From contig JAITWK010000009.1 of the NCBI GenBank assembly GCA_031285295.1, positions 50,665-114,664 on the forward strand: a DNA stretch of 64,000 nucleotides, read 5' to 3'. The notes below the pieces were generated by a model, which did no database searches, was not told where the DNA came from, and worked only from the letters and a program-made list of their open reading frames with translations. Made by a program: the position numbers and the translations under genes. The stretch is from Deltaproteobacteria bacterium (GTDB lineage: Bacteria > Desulfobacterota > Desulfovibrionia > Desulfovibrionales > Desulfovibrionaceae). This document shows positions 26,858 through 35,605 of the stretch, one piece after another. Position 1 is the first letter of the stretch. Each line of letters opens with the position of its first letter.

Positions 26858-27649
26858 TCAAACTGTAGAACCCCACACCGCCAGATACTCCTGATTGCCC
26901 TTGGGGCCTTTGATGGCAGCCGGAACCACACCTTGCAGGCTCAGACCAAGTTCGTCTTTTGCAAAGGCCAGCACATCCTCAACCGCCTGATCGCGTAATT
27001 TTTCGTCACGCACCACGCCCTTGACGGTATTATCGTAGCCCAGTTCAAACTGCGGTTTGATCAGGGCGATAATCCGCCCGCCCGGTTTGAGGTAGGAGAG
27101 GCAGGCAGGCAAAATTTCTTTCAGCGAAATGAACGACACATCGGCCACGACCAAATCCACCTTTTCCGGCAAAAGAGATGCCGCAAGATCGCTCCCGGCC
27201 GGGTGCAGGCGCAAATTCACCCCTTCCAGGCTAATTACCCGGCTGTCGGCACGCAGTTTTTCGTGCAACTGGTTTTTGCCCACGTCCACCGCATAGATTC
27301 TGCTCGCGCCATGCCGCAGCAGGCAGTCGGTAAAGCCACCGGTGGAAGCCCCGGCATCCAGGGCGACCAGGCCGGATACATCTATTTTGAAGTACTCCAG
27401 CGCGGTAAGCAGTTTGTAGGCTCCCCGGCTAACGTAGGGATTTTTGTCGCGGTATTCCAGCCTGACACTGACAGGCAGCAGATCGCCCGGTTTTTCCACC
27501 CGCCGCAGGCTTGATTCTGTTTCCGCTTCGGAAACAATAAACACCCGCCCGGCCATGATCAGACGGGCGGCCAGTTCCTGACTCGCCGCCTCGCCCTGCT
27601 CATAAAGCAGCAGGTCCGCTCTTTTCTTTTTTCCGGAAGTTTTCGCCAT
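26858..27649 (-). CDS. tlyA: TlyA family rRNA methyltransferase/hemolysin
   Basis: 263 residues from the ATG at 27649 (MAKTSGKKKRADLL). The N-terminal S4 RNA-binding domain (residues about 8-70) leads to NPYVSRGAYKLLTALEYF and then the FtsJ-like methyltransferase fold with the SAM site VALDAGASTGGFTDCLLRHGA and DLVVADVSFISLKEI. TlyA homologues 2'-O-methylate 16S/23S rRNA. The frame is open upstream to 27715, but that part has no similarity. HicB follows 20 bases after it. Confidence 0.9.
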   Translation of the reverse strand: MAKTSGKKKRADLLLYEQGEAASQELAARLIMAGRVFIVSEAETESSLRRVEKPGDLLPVSVRLEYRDKNPYVSRGAYKLLTALEYFKIDVSGLVALDAGASTGGFTDCLLRHGASRIYAVDVGKNQLHEKLRADSRVISLEGVNLRLHPAGSDLAASLLPEKVDLVVADVSFISLKEILPACLSYLKPGGRIIALIKPQFELGYDNTVKGVVRDEKLRDQAVEDVLAFAKDELGLSLQGVVPAAIKGPKGNQEYLAVWGSTV

Positions 27650-27895
27650 CTTGTCAAATCCTTCGGGCTGCTTATATTTCTTTTCGCGCCGAAGCAAGTT
27701 TTTGCTGTTCCGCAAGAAGGGCGCGGACGTCAGATTTTTTAGTGAGATATTACTTTAAAGTTGCAAAAAATCCGACTTCAAGCTATCAGTTTCGATTCTT
27801 GCGGCATTACAAGGTTCGGTTCGCGTAATTGGGCTTATTGTGGGCATGAATTTGCCAGCCCCTGGTCCGCCTCCGAAACCAATGCTCTATTTTGC

Positions 27896-27916
27896 GACTC
27901 TTGCCCCGCAAGAGTC
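27896..27916 (+). promoter_or_regulatory. Leader hairpin upstream of rpmE
   Basis: GACTCTTGC-CCC-GCAAGAGTC, a perfect 9-bp stem with a 3-base loop, lies 43 bases before the rpmE start. There is no T-run, so it is not a terminator. Ribosomal-protein leaders often carry such structures for autoregulation; that role here is inference. Confidence 0.4.
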
Positions 27917-27959
27917 CGGGGAAGCGTTTAAAACTTCCCTATACCCAGGAGTATTTGAC

Positions 27960-28169
27960 ATGAGAGAAAAAATCCATCCCAAAACCTACAAGGCCAAAAT
28001 CAGCTGCGCCTGTGGCAACGTAATCGAAGCCCTGTCCACCAAGGGTGCCGAAGTGCATGTGGAAATCTGCTCCAACTGCCACCCCTTCTTCACCGGCAAA
28101 CAGCGCTTTGTTGACACCGCTGGTCGTATTGACCGCTTCCGCAAAAAGTACGCCAATCTCAGCAAGTAG
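27960..28169 (+). CDS. rpmE: 50S ribosomal protein L31, zinc-binding type
   Basis: 69 residues from the ATG at 27960, AGGAG 8 bases upstream. [20 protein letters not shown] with [25 protein letters not shown] is bacterial L31. The cysteines CAC and CSNC keep the C+ (zinc) form, suggesting that a paired zinc-free paralogue could exist elsewhere. It is followed by DUF1385, prfA and prmC, an order found in several Gram-negative lineages. Confidence 0.97.
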   Translation: MREKIHPKTYKAKISCACGNVIEALSTKGAEVHVEICSNCHPFFTGKQRFVDTAGRIDRFRKKYANLSK

Positions 28170-28294
28170 CCGTCCGGCGCCGCATACACAAGCAAATATC
28201 AAAGGCGCCGCCCGGGAACAGCGCCCAGAGATCAGGACGCATACGCGCCACTCGCAAATTCGGCGAGTCTGGCGAATGTTGGGCGAATATTGAA

Positions 28295-28328
28295 ATAAAA
28301 AATCCCGGTTTTTTCCGGGATTTTTTAT
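28295..28328 (+). terminator. Rho-independent terminator after rpmE
   Basis: AAAAAATCCCGG-TTTTTT-CCGGGATTTTTT: a perfect GC stem with a long T-run, 126 bases after the rpmE stop and 28 bases before DUF1385. It should separate the two transcripts. Confidence 0.85.
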
Positions 28329-28355
28329 TTCATCAATGATGAGAGGGGAAGTCAT

Positions 28356-29492
28356 ATGTTAAAAATACTACGCGTCCTGCCGCTGCTTCCGCTGCCGCAT
28401 GCCTTCATGAACAACGAGGAAAGCCTGGCCGTGGGCGGCCAGGCGGTTATGGAAGGCGTGATGATGCGCAACGGCGACAACCTCTCCATTGCGGTACGCC
28501 AGGGCCAGATCGCACCCGCCGAGCAAAAAAGCGCGCCAAAAGCTGACACGGCAGCGGCTGCAAATGAAGCAGGCGCAAACACAGCTCCGGCCCAGGCTCC
28601 TGACGGGGAAAATCCCGGCCGCATCGTGGTGCGCAACCGTCCCTGGTTCACCATCACCCGGCGGCCCTTTTTCAAGCGCCCATACATACGCGGCTTTCCC
28701 CTGCTGCTGGAAACCATGGTCAACGGTATCAAAGCCCTGAACATTTCCGCCGAACTCGCCATGGAAGACGCGGGTGAAGAACTCAAGCCCTGGCAGCTTT
28801 TGGTCACCCTGGGCGCTGCCCTGCTTTTCGCCGTGGGGCTGTTTGTGGTGCTGCCGCACCTGTTGACCATCGGACTTTCCTTTTTCGGGATATCCGGCGA
28901 CGTGGAAGGCTTTTCCTTTCATCTATGGGACGGCCTGATCAAATTCGCCATCTTCATTCTGTATATCTGGATAATTTCGCGTCTGCCTGAAATACGCCGG
29001 GTTTTTCAGTACCACGGAGCCGAGCACAAGGCCATTTCAGCCTACGAGAGCAACATCACGCCGGTAACCCTGGAAGCCGCTGCCATCCAAAGCCGCCTGC
29101 ACCCTCGCTGCGGCACCACCTTTTTGCTTTTCGTGCTTTCCATTGCCATTTTGATGCACGTTATGCTGGTTCCCTTGCTGATGTTGATCTGGACCCCGTC
29201 CGGCCCGTTCATCAAACATTTTGTGGTCATCCTGCTCAAACTCGGACTCATGCTGCCCATAAGCGCCCTGGCTTACGAAGCCATCCGTCTGGCCGCCCGC
29301 CTGGGTGAAGGGCTTTCCGGCTTCCTGCTGCGCGCCCCCGGCATGCTGTTGCAGCGCATGACCACGCGGGAGCCGGATTACCACCAGATAGAAGTGGCCC
29401 TGGTGGCCCTTAACGAAGCCCTGCAAGCCGGATCGGATTTTGAAAAAGCCCCGGTGCGCACCGCCCCTTACACCGTTCTTGCAAATGATTAA
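28356..29492 (+). CDS. DUF1385 (YqhQ-like) membrane protein
   Basis: 378 residues, GAGGGG before the ATG. The conserved N-terminal VGGQAVMEGVMMRNGD opens the family; after an alanine-rich insert come RRPFFKRPYIRGFPLLLETMVNGIKAL, several membrane helices, and the motif YHGAEHKAISAYE with CGTTFLLFV. The function of DUF1385 is unknown. Its fixed place before prfA and prmC is known in several lineages, so a link to translation or rather to transcription order only is open. Confidence 0.85.
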   Translation: MLKILRVLPLLPLPHAFMNNEESLAVGGQAVMEGVMMRNGDNLSIAVRQGQIAPAEQKSAPKADTAAAANEAGANTAPAQAPDGENPGRIVVRNRPWFTITRRPFFKRPYIRGFPLLLETMVNGIKALNISAELAMEDAGEELKPWQLLVTLGAALLFAVGLFVVLPHLLTIGLSFFGISGDVEGFSFHLWDGLIKFAIFILYIWIISRLPEIRRVFQYHGAEHKAISAYESNITPVTLEAAAIQSRLHPRCGTTFLLFVLSIAILMHVMLVPLLMLIWTPSGPFIKHFVVILLKLGLMLPISALAYEAIRLAARLGEGLSGFLLRAPGMLLQRMTTREPDYHQIEVALVALNEALQAGSDFEKAPVRTAPYTVLAND

Positions 29493-29510
29493 TGCCCTGG
29501 AGCTTTACCC

Positions 29511-30581
29511 ATGTTCGCCAAAATAGAAAATCTTGAAAGACGCTTTGAAGATCTGGAACAGCAGCTTTCCTCGCCCGAAACGCTTTCCGATCAGGATCGC
29601 TATCGCAAACTTACCAAGGCTCACGCCGACCTTAAAGAAGTAGTGGATCTGTACCGCAAGTACAAGGACACCGCCGCCCAGTTGCAGGATAACCGCGAAT
29701 TGCTGGAAGATGCCGACCCGGAAATACGCGGCATGGCCCAGGAAGAATCCAAAAGCCTGCAAGCCGAGCTGGAATCCATGGAAAATGAACTCACTCTGCT
29801 GCTCCTGCCCAAGGACCCGCTGGATGAAAAGAACATCATTCTGGAAATCCGGGCCGGTACCGGCGGCGAGGAAGCCGCCCTGTTCGCGGCGGATCTTTTC
29901 CGCATGTATTCGCGTTACGCGGAAAACCGCAACTGGAAAGTTGAAATCATGTCGGCCAGCGACAGTGACAGTGGCGGCTACAAGGAAATCATCGCCCTGC
30001 TTACCGGCAACCGGGCCTACAGCCAGATGAAATTCGAGGCCGGAACCCACCGCGTGCAGCGCGTGCCGGCCACTGAATCGCAGGGACGCATTCATACCTC
30101 GGCGGCCACTGTGGCGATCATGCCGGAAGCCGAAGAAGCCGACGTGGTGCTCAAGCCGGAAGAATTGCGTATTGACGTTTACCGCTCCTCCGGGCCGGGT
30201 GGTCAGTCGGTTAACACCACCGACTCCGCCGTGCGCGTCACCCATATTCCCACCGGCATCAGCGTTGCCATGCAGGATGAAAAGTCGCAGCACAAAAACA
30301 AGGCCAAAGCCTTGAAGGTGCTGGTCTCGCGCCTGCTCCAGGCCGAGCAGGACCGTTTGCAGGCCGAACAGGCCGAAAATCGCCGCGCCCAGGTCGGCTC
30401 GGGCGACCGCTCCGAGCGCATCCGTACCTACAACTTTCCGCAGGGCCGCGTTACCGATCACCGGGTCAACCTTACCCTCTATAAACTGGATCAGGTCATG
30501 CAGGGCGATATTCAGGAACTTGTGGACGCCCTGACTACCGCCGCACAGACTGAGGCGCTTAAAAATCAAGCCGACGCTTAG
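29511..30581 (+). CDS. prfA: Peptide chain release factor 1
   Basis: 356 residues. The tripeptide that reads UAA/UAG sits in [15 protein letters not shown], and the catalytic GGQ in [19 protein letters not shown] near residue 230, the substrate of PrmC methylation. The C-terminal [19 protein letters not shown] is typical. The TAG stop (30579-30581) overlaps the outer arm of palindrome copy 2, and this gene encodes the factor that reads TAG. Confidence 0.97.
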   Translation: MFAKIENLERRFEDLEQQLSSPETLSDQDRYRKLTKAHADLKEVVDLYRKYKDTAAQLQDNRELLEDADPEIRGMAQEESKSLQAELESMENELTLLLLPKDPLDEKNIILEIRAGTGGEEAALFAADLFRMYSRYAENRNWKVEIMSASDSDSGGYKEIIALLTGNRAYSQMKFEAGTHRVQRVPATESQGRIHTSAATVAIMPEAEEADVVLKPEELRIDVYRSSGPGGQSVNTTDSAVRVTHIPTGISVAMQDEKSQHKNKAKALKVLVSRLLQAEQDRLQAEQAENRRAQVGSGDRSERIRTYNFPQGRVTDHRVNLTLYKLDQVMQGDIQELVDALTTAAQTEALKNQADA

Positions 30582-30728
30582 GCAGTGCCGTCATGAGCGC
30601 CTTTTTGCCTCTGGCTGCGTCAGATATCGCCTGGAATGAAGGTCGAGTACCAAAAGAGTACACTTCCTTCATAAAAGGCTCATCTTCCTTGCCAGAGAAC
30701 AAAAATTCATCTCATGACAACACTGCCT
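30580..30728. repeat. ERIC-like palindrome, copy 2 (subfamily B, reverse orientation)
   Basis: 149 bp. The outer arms are AGGCAGTG...GTCATGAG and CTCATGACAACACTGCCT; inside are GCGCCTTTTTGCCTCTGGC against GCCAGAGAACAAAAATTCAT, then GGTCGAGTACCAAAAGAGTACAC in the centre. Shared blocks with subfamily A are GCGTCAGAT, GTCGAGTAC, GAGTACACT and CATCTTCCTTG. It overlaps the prfA stop and ends 19 bases before prmC. Confidence 0.85.
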
Positions 30729-30747
30729 CAAAAAGTCTGGAACCCAT

Positions 30748-31728
30748 ATGCCGGAAACGCTAACCGAGCTACTGCGCCGCCAGCGCCGCGACTTTGAAGC
30801 CGCTGGAGTGGAATCGCCCGCTCTTTCCGCCGAACTTCTGCTGGCCGAAGCCTTGGGCCTGGACCGCAGCGCCCTGCTGCACAATCTGATTCTTGAACCA
30901 AGCGCTACAATCATTGATATCGCAAATCAGGACGCCTCAAAGCAGAATGTTCCGTGGCAGGATGCGCGGGAAAAATTTCTGGCTCTCTGCGCCCGCCGTT
31001 TGCAAGGCGAACCAGTGGCCTACATTCTTGGCCGCAAGGAATTTTATGGCCGGGAATTTCTGGTAAACCGCCATACCCTGATACCAAGACCGGAAACCGA
31101 ACTGATCGTGGATTGCGCTCTGGATTGGGCCAAAAAGCGGACGACTGAAACAAAAAATCAGCTTAACGCAGCTATCGGACAAAAGACGCATTTGGCTTGT
31201 TTCGCTGATTTAGGCACCGGCTCCGGCTGTCTGGCTGTGACTCTGGCTCTGGAGTTGCCCGGCTGGCGCGGCTTGGCTCTGGATATTTCTGATCAGGCCC
31301 TGAATATGGCGCGAGAAAACGTCAGCCGCCTGGGTGTATCCAAAAATCTCGAATTTGTGCTTGCCGACTTTACCCGCTTCGAATTTGCGGAAAACTCGCT
31401 GGACCTGCTGGTAAGCAACCCACCATACGTAAGTGCTGACGAATATGCCGGACTGGAAAAAGGCGTGCGCGAATTTGAACCGCACTCCGCGCTGGTGCCG
31501 CAAGGAAATATGAATGGTTCAGCTCCCTCCGGCACGGAACTTCTGGCCCCGCTGTGCGCTCTGGCCGCCCGTGCCCTGAAACCGGGCGGGTTGTTTCTTA
31601 TGGAGATCGGCTGCGGCCAGGGCGATTATTTGCGTTCCCTGCTGGCCCGCGATCCTGCCTGGAGCGAAACCGACGTGTTGCCGGATTTGGCCGGGCTGGA
31701 TCGCCTGGTACGAGCCGTCGCGAGGTAG
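30748..31728 (+). CDS. prmC: Release factor glutamine N5-methyltransferase
   Basis: 326 residues. An N-terminal helical domain (residues about 1-100) is followed by LGRKEFYGREFLVNRHTLIPRPETE, the SAM-binding loop DLGTGSGCLAVTLAL and the catalytic NPPYVSADEY. It methylates the GGQ glutamine of the release factor encoded just upstream. The TAG stop at 31726-31728 lies inside the arm of palindrome copy 3, and the last residues (VRAVAR) lie just outside it. Confidence 0.95.
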   Translation: MPETLTELLRRQRRDFEAAGVESPALSAELLLAEALGLDRSALLHNLILEPSATIIDIANQDASKQNVPWQDAREKFLALCARRLQGEPVAYILGRKEFYGREFLVNRHTLIPRPETELIVDCALDWAKKRTTETKNQLNAAIGQKTHLACFADLGTGSGCLAVTLALELPGWRGLALDISDQALNMARENVSRLGVSKNLEFVLADFTRFEFAENSLDLLVSNPPYVSADEYAGLEKGVREFEPHSALVPQGNMNGSAPSGTELLAPLCALAARALKPGGLFLMEIGCGQGDYLRSLLARDPAWSETDVLPDLAGLDRLVRAVAR

Positions 31729-31814
31729 TGCTTCATTTTGCCGTGATACTGCGTCAGGCATCGTTTTTTGCTCCGGTCGAGTACGATAAGTCTGACGTCA
31801 AAAGCAGGCACTAC
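31724..31814. repeat. ERIC-like palindrome, copy 3 (short form, reverse orientation)
   Basis: 91 bp, GGTAGTGCTTC at one end and AGCAGGCACTAC at the other. Interior ACTGCGTCAGGCATCG and GGTCGAGTACGATAAG are nearly identical to copy 1, including the missing part after GAGTAC. The left end supplies the prmC stop. Confidence 0.85.
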
Positions 31815-31889
31815 TCTTGTTGCGGACAATTATTCAAAATAAAGCTATGATGCTGTTGCTACAGAAATAATTTGAAGGAATTTTATGAC

Positions 31890-32273
31890 ATGAAAAAACA
31901 AATCCTTGCCATTCCCTCTGATGAACCCGGCGGCCTTGAAGCCCCGCTGAACATGCACTTCGGGCATTGCCCACTCTATACTCTGGTGGAAATCAGCGAA
32001 GGGACAGTGCGCAACGTCAGCACCTTCAACAACGTGCAACATACCGAAAGCGGCTGCGCGGTATCGGTCCGGCATCTTTCCGGCCGGGGCATCAATGTGC
32101 TGCTGGCCGGAGGCATGGGCCGCGACCCGCTGATGACCCTCAAGCGCACTGGCGTCAACGTCTTTTACGCCGGGGAATACCCCACAGTGGGCGAGGCCGT
32201 GCAGGCCCACCTGCGCGGACAATTGCGCCAGTTCGGCCCGGAACACGCCTGCAAGGATCATGGCCATGACTAG
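31890..32273 (+). CDS. NifX/NifB-C-terminal-like cofactor-binding protein
   Basis: 127 residues from the ATG at 31890; AAGGA lies 10 bases upstream. The protein starts KKQILAIPSDEPGGLEAPLNMHFGHCP, the ribonuclease-H-like fold of the dinitrogenase iron-molybdenum cofactor family, and has a His/Cys-rich tail (EHACKDHGHD) that may bind metal. In anaerobes without nitrogenase, such small proteins often belong to MRP/ParA iron-sulfur loci; none is visible here. Its 3' end overlaps the next gene. Confidence 0.85.
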   Translation: MKKQILAIPSDEPGGLEAPLNMHFGHCPLYTLVEISEGTVRNVSTFNNVQHTESGCAVSVRHLSGRGINVLLAGGMGRDPLMTLKRTGVNVFYAGEYPTVGEAVQAHLRGQLRQFGPEHACKDHGHD

Positions 32274-32652
32274 CGCCAGCGAACATGGCAATAATCAGGC
32301 AGCGGATCTCGTCATCCTGAGTGCCAGGCCGGATTTCTGGGAACAGCACCTGCCCGCCCTGCGCGCTGGCGGCCTGAAAATTCTGCTGACGGATTCCTAC
32401 GAAAAAACCGCAGCCGCAGCCAAACAGGGGAGCTTGCGCCTGGTGCTGATTGATTTGCCCTACAGTTTCGATTCCCTTGGCGACTCGGTACGCCGCGTCC
32501 AGGCCATGCGTCCGGGCCTGCAAGCGGCTGTTGTAAGCCATTTCGACAGCGATGACCGTGCGGAAGCCCTGCAAGGCCTGAACGTCTTCCTGACCCTGCC
32601 CCGACATCCGGACGAGATGGATATCAAAGTTCTCCTGAACAAACTCAGATAA
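32266..32652 (+). CDS. Receiver-like protein coupled to the NifX-like gene
   Basis: About 128 residues from the ATG at 32266 (AAGG 9 bases upstream; an ATG at 32260 is also in frame). The alternation ADLVILSARPDFWEQ, LKILLTDSY, RLVLIDLPYSFDSLGDSV and LQAAVVSHF, then ALQGLNVFLTLPRHPDEM resembles the beta-alpha order of a response-regulator receiver; the Asp in LIDLP is at the phosphorylation position, while the N-terminal acidic pair is missing. It is therefore likely a pseudo-receiver. Overlap with the upstream gene implies coupled translation. Function unknown. Confidence 0.65.
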   Translation: MTSASEHGNNQAADLVILSARPDFWEQHLPALRAGGLKILLTDSYEKTAAAAKQGSLRLVLIDLPYSFDSLGDSVRRVQAMRPGLQAAVVSHFDSDDRAEALQGLNVFLTLPRHPDEMDIKVLLNKLR

Positions 32653-32811
32653 CAGGGCTTGTGCAGCGCTAACCCTTGCCTGGCGGACACAGCCTGGCCT
32701 ACGCCGATTGTGTGTTTTTAAGCACAGTCATGCCAAAACAACACAATCCATATCATGCCGCTTTGATATAAAAAACATTTAAAATCACCTAATTATACAA
32801 ACAGACCATTA

Positions 32812-32826
32812 TGGCATACTTTTTGC
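32812..32826 (+). promoter_or_regulatory. Candidate sigma-54 promoter upstream of lpxC
   Basis: TGGCATACTTTTTGC matches the -24/-12 pattern TGGCAC-N5-TTGC at every fixed base but one (C to T). The GG and GC pairs have the required 10-base gap. It ends 27 bases before the lpxC ATG, leaving space for GGAGA as the ribosome site. Whether sigma-54 drives this gene is not shown. Confidence 0.4.
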
Positions 32827-32853
32827 TTTTTCAGGGCAAACGGAGAATGCCAT

Positions 32854-33789
32854 ATGCATCAACACACAATCAAGAATCCTGTCCAATGCTCCGGCGTTGG
32901 TTTACATAGCGGCAAAATGGTCACCCTGTCCCTGCGCCCGGCGGAAGAAGACAGCGGCATCAATTTTTACGTGCTCACCCCCGAAGGATCGCAGCGCATC
33001 AGCCTGGAGCCTTCACAGGTGATCGCCACCGGCCTTGCCACCACCATCGGCAATGCCCAGGCTTCCATCTCCACGGTGGAACACCTGCTGGCCGCAGTGC
33101 GCGGCCTTGGCATCGACAACCTGCGCGTTGACGTGCATGGCGGTGAGCTGCCAATCATGGACGGCAGCGCCGTTCCTTTTGTCATGCTGCTCAAGGACGC
33201 CGGGCTGAAAAAGCAACACGCCTTCCGCAATGTGCTGCGTATTGCCAAGCCCCTTACTTGCACCCACGGCGACAAATCAATTACCGCTGAACCTTACGAT
33301 GGCTTTTACGTTGACTACACTATCGACTTCGCCCACCCGCTCATCGGCGTGCAGCATCTGGCTCTGGAAATCACCCCGGAAACCTTCGCCCAGGTAGCCA
33401 AATGCCGCACTTTCGGCTTCCTGCATGAAGTCGAGGCCCTGTATTCGCGCGGCCTGGCCCTTGGCGGCTCGCTGGACAACTCCGTGGTGCTGGATGATCG
33501 CGGCGTGGTGAACAAAGAAGGATTGCGCTGCCCGGATGAATTTGTACGCCATAAAATTCTGGATTTCGTTGGCGACATGACCATGCTGGATCGCCCGTTG
33601 CAAGGCAAGTTTACGGTACGCTGCTCCGGCCACGCCCTGAACAACCAGTTCCTGCGTCTGGCGTATGAAAACCGCGAACTCTACCTGGAAGAAGTCTGCC
33701 TCAGTGAACCCGAAGTGAAAAAACGCAAGGCCGTTGCGGTTTCTGTTCCGGAACTGAATATTGGCGAACAGGCTGTAGCCGCCATCTAA
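32854..33789 (+). CDS. lpxC: UDP-3-O-acyl-N-acetylglucosamine deacetylase
   Basis: 311 residues, zinc enzyme of the committed step of lipid A synthesis. It starts HTIKNPVQCSGVGLHSGK; the zinc ligands are His77 in STVEHLLAA and the His/Asp pair in HKILDFVGD near 232-240; the conserved MDGSAVPFV and RTFGFLHEVE loops are present. The gene shows that the organism makes LPS. It stands alone here between a gap of 201 bases and a terminator. Confidence 0.97.
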   Translation: MHQHTIKNPVQCSGVGLHSGKMVTLSLRPAEEDSGINFYVLTPEGSQRISLEPSQVIATGLATTIGNAQASISTVEHLLAAVRGLGIDNLRVDVHGGELPIMDGSAVPFVMLLKDAGLKKQHAFRNVLRIAKPLTCTHGDKSITAEPYDGFYVDYTIDFAHPLIGVQHLALEITPETFAQVAKCRTFGFLHEVEALYSRGLALGGSLDNSVVLDDRGVVNKEGLRCPDEFVRHKILDFVGDMTMLDRPLQGKFTVRCSGHALNNQFLRLAYENRELYLEEVCLSEPEVKKRKAVAVSVPELNIGEQAVAAI

Positions 33790-33829
33790 AAGCGCCACAC
33801 CGGCAACGCAGTTAAAAGCAACACCACTC

Positions 33830-33866
33830 AAGCCGTCCATAACCTGATTATGGGCGGCTTTTCTTT
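33830..33866 (+). terminator. Terminator after lpxC
   Basis: AAGCCGTCCAT-AACCTGATT-ATGGGCGGCTT, then TTCTTT; an 11-bp stem (with G-T pairs), 41 bases after the stop. Confidence 0.75.
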
Positions 33867-34018
33867 GGCCCGCAAACAGGCCCATTTATAAAAATATCTT
33901 GCCCAATGCGGGCGTTTTAGAATAAGTTCGCTGAGGCGCTATTTTCTTATTATAAATTACGTTCAACCGATAGCGGATAAGCATTTCCCCTGTTTATCCG
34001 CCGCAGGATTTTATACGA

Positions 34019-35527
34019 ATGGCGAAAAATCGCAGACTTGACGAAAGGCCGGGCAAAGCAAAAATTTACTGGAAGCGCGTCTTTGCCGCAATCGGGCTGG
34101 TTTTGGCCCTGGCTTTCGGCGTTTACCAGACCGGCAACCTGATCGTTGATCCGGTCGCTGACACGCAAAATCTGGCCGCCAGCGCGATTTCGCAAACCAA
34201 CCCGGAAATTACCGATACCGGGCTGCCCGCTTCCGAAGAAGATCAGGATGAATCCATTCCCCCGCTGGAAGTTTCGCCGGAAGAGGCCGCGCTTGCCGCG
34301 GCCGGTGGTGAGATTGCCGGAGATCAGCCCGGTGTTCTGCCGGACGCCGCTACTGGCGAACCGGCTGAGGGTTCAGTTGATGCTTTGGCCGATGAACTGG
34401 CTGACGCGGAAGCGGCCCAGGAGCTTGGAACTTACCGCAGTGTAGTCGATAACGGCGATACTTTGGGCAGCCTGCTTGAAGCCTGGCTCAGCCCCGCCGA
34501 AATACATTCGCTGGCCGATGTCTGCAAGGGTGTATATCCGCTTAACCGTATCCGTCAGGGCCAGCCCTACGCCGTACATGCCGAAGGCGAAAATTTTCTC
34601 AGCTTCGAATATGAAATAGACAACGATAACCGTCTGGTGATTCGCAAAACCGATGAAGGCTTAACGGCCAGCAAGGAAGAGATCGAATACCGGATAGTAC
34701 TGCACCGCGTGGAAGGAACCATTGCCAGCAGCCTGTTCAATGCCATGCAGGACAGTGGCGAACATGTTAGCCTGGCGGCGGGACTGTCCGATGTTTTCGC
34801 CTGGGAAATCAACTTTATCCGCGATTTGCGCGAAGGCGACAGTTTCAGCCTGCTGGTGGAAAAACGCTACCGCGACGGCGATTTCAAAAATTACGGCAGG
34901 CTGCTGGCCGCCACTTTCACCAATCAGGGCGATACTTACGAAGCCTACCTTTTCACGGACGAAAAAGGCAACAATCTCTATTTCAACGCCGAAGGCGACA
35001 GCCTGCGCCGGGCCTTCCTGAAGGCTCCGCTGGCTTACAACCGCATCAGCTCCGGCTATACCAAACGCCGTCTGCACCCGGTGTATAAGGATTGGCGTTC
35101 GCACCCGGCCATCGATTACGCCGCCCCCAAAGGCACGCCGGTAAAAAGCGTCGGCAAGGGAACGGTCACGTTCAAAGGTTACGACAAAGGCGCGGGCAAC
35201 TACATCAAGGTTAAGCACCTGAACGGTTACGAAACCATGTATCTGCACCTCTCCGGTTTTGCCAGAGGCCTCGGCAAAGGCAGCAATGTCAGCCAGGGCC
35301 AGGTAATCGGCTTTGTCGGCTCCACCGGCTATTCCACCGGGCCGCATCTGGATTTCCGCATGAAGCGCAACGGAAGCTACGTCAACCCGCTCAAGGAGCT
35401 TTCTCCGCGTGATACACCGGTAACAGCCAAAGAAAAGTCGCGCTTTCTGACCCAGATGGCCATCTACCGCGACTTTCTCGAATCCAGACGGAACCTTGCG
35501 GAATATTCACGCTCTCTGCTTAACTAA
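34019..35527 (+). CDS. M23 family cell-wall peptidase with membrane anchor and Csd3/OapA-like region
   Basis: 502 residues. A basic N terminus and one helix at about 20-40 (FAAIGLVLALAFGVYQTGNL) give a membrane anchor. An acidic, Ala/Pro/Glu-rich linker spans about 50-135, then a YRSVVDNGDTLGSLLEAWLSP domain like those of LysM/OapA-type periplasmic peptidases, and the M23 domain at about 340-470 with HPAIDYAAP (HxxxD), YETMYLHLSG and GPHLDFRMKRNG. The last site reads HLD instead of HLH, a variant also known in Csd3-type endopeptidases. The likely target is peptidoglycan, with a role in shape or division. Confidence 0.88.
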   Translation: MAKNRRLDERPGKAKIYWKRVFAAIGLVLALAFGVYQTGNLIVDPVADTQNLAASAISQTNPEITDTGLPASEEDQDESIPPLEVSPEEAALAAAGGEIAGDQPGVLPDAATGEPAEGSVDALADELADAEAAQELGTYRSVVDNGDTLGSLLEAWLSPAEIHSLADVCKGVYPLNRIRQGQPYAVHAEGENFLSFEYEIDNDNRLVIRKTDEGLTASKEEIEYRIVLHRVEGTIASSLFNAMQDSGEHVSLAAGLSDVFAWEINFIRDLREGDSFSLLVEKRYRDGDFKNYGRLLAATFTNQGDTYEAYLFTDEKGNNLYFNAEGDSLRRAFLKAPLAYNRISSGYTKRRLHPVYKDWRSHPAIDYAAPKGTPVKSVGKGTVTFKGYDKGAGNYIKVKHLNGYETMYLHLSGFARGLGKGSNVSQGQVIGFVGSTGYSTGPHLDFRMKRNGSYVNPLKELSPRDTPVTAKEKSRFLTQMAIYRDFLESRRNLAEYSRSLLN

Positions 35528-35536
35528 CATAATTTA

Positions 35537-35587
35537 TGGGGGGACACTGTCCCCCCATCCCCCCAGGCAGGGGCATGATGCCCCTGC
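35537..35587. repeat. REP-like double hairpin flanked by 8-bp direct repeats
   Basis: Two perfect palindromes, TGGGGGGACA-C-TGTCCCCCCA (35537-35557) and GCAGGGGCAT-G-ATGCCCCTGC (35567-35587), separated by TCCCCCCAG. CATAATTT occurs on both sides (35528-35535 and 35592-35599), which could be a duplication made at insertion. It lies between the convergent M23 and exonuclease genes, and its layout equals that at 2586-2625. Confidence 0.75.
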
Positions 35588-35605
35588 ACCCACATAATTT
35601 TCAAT

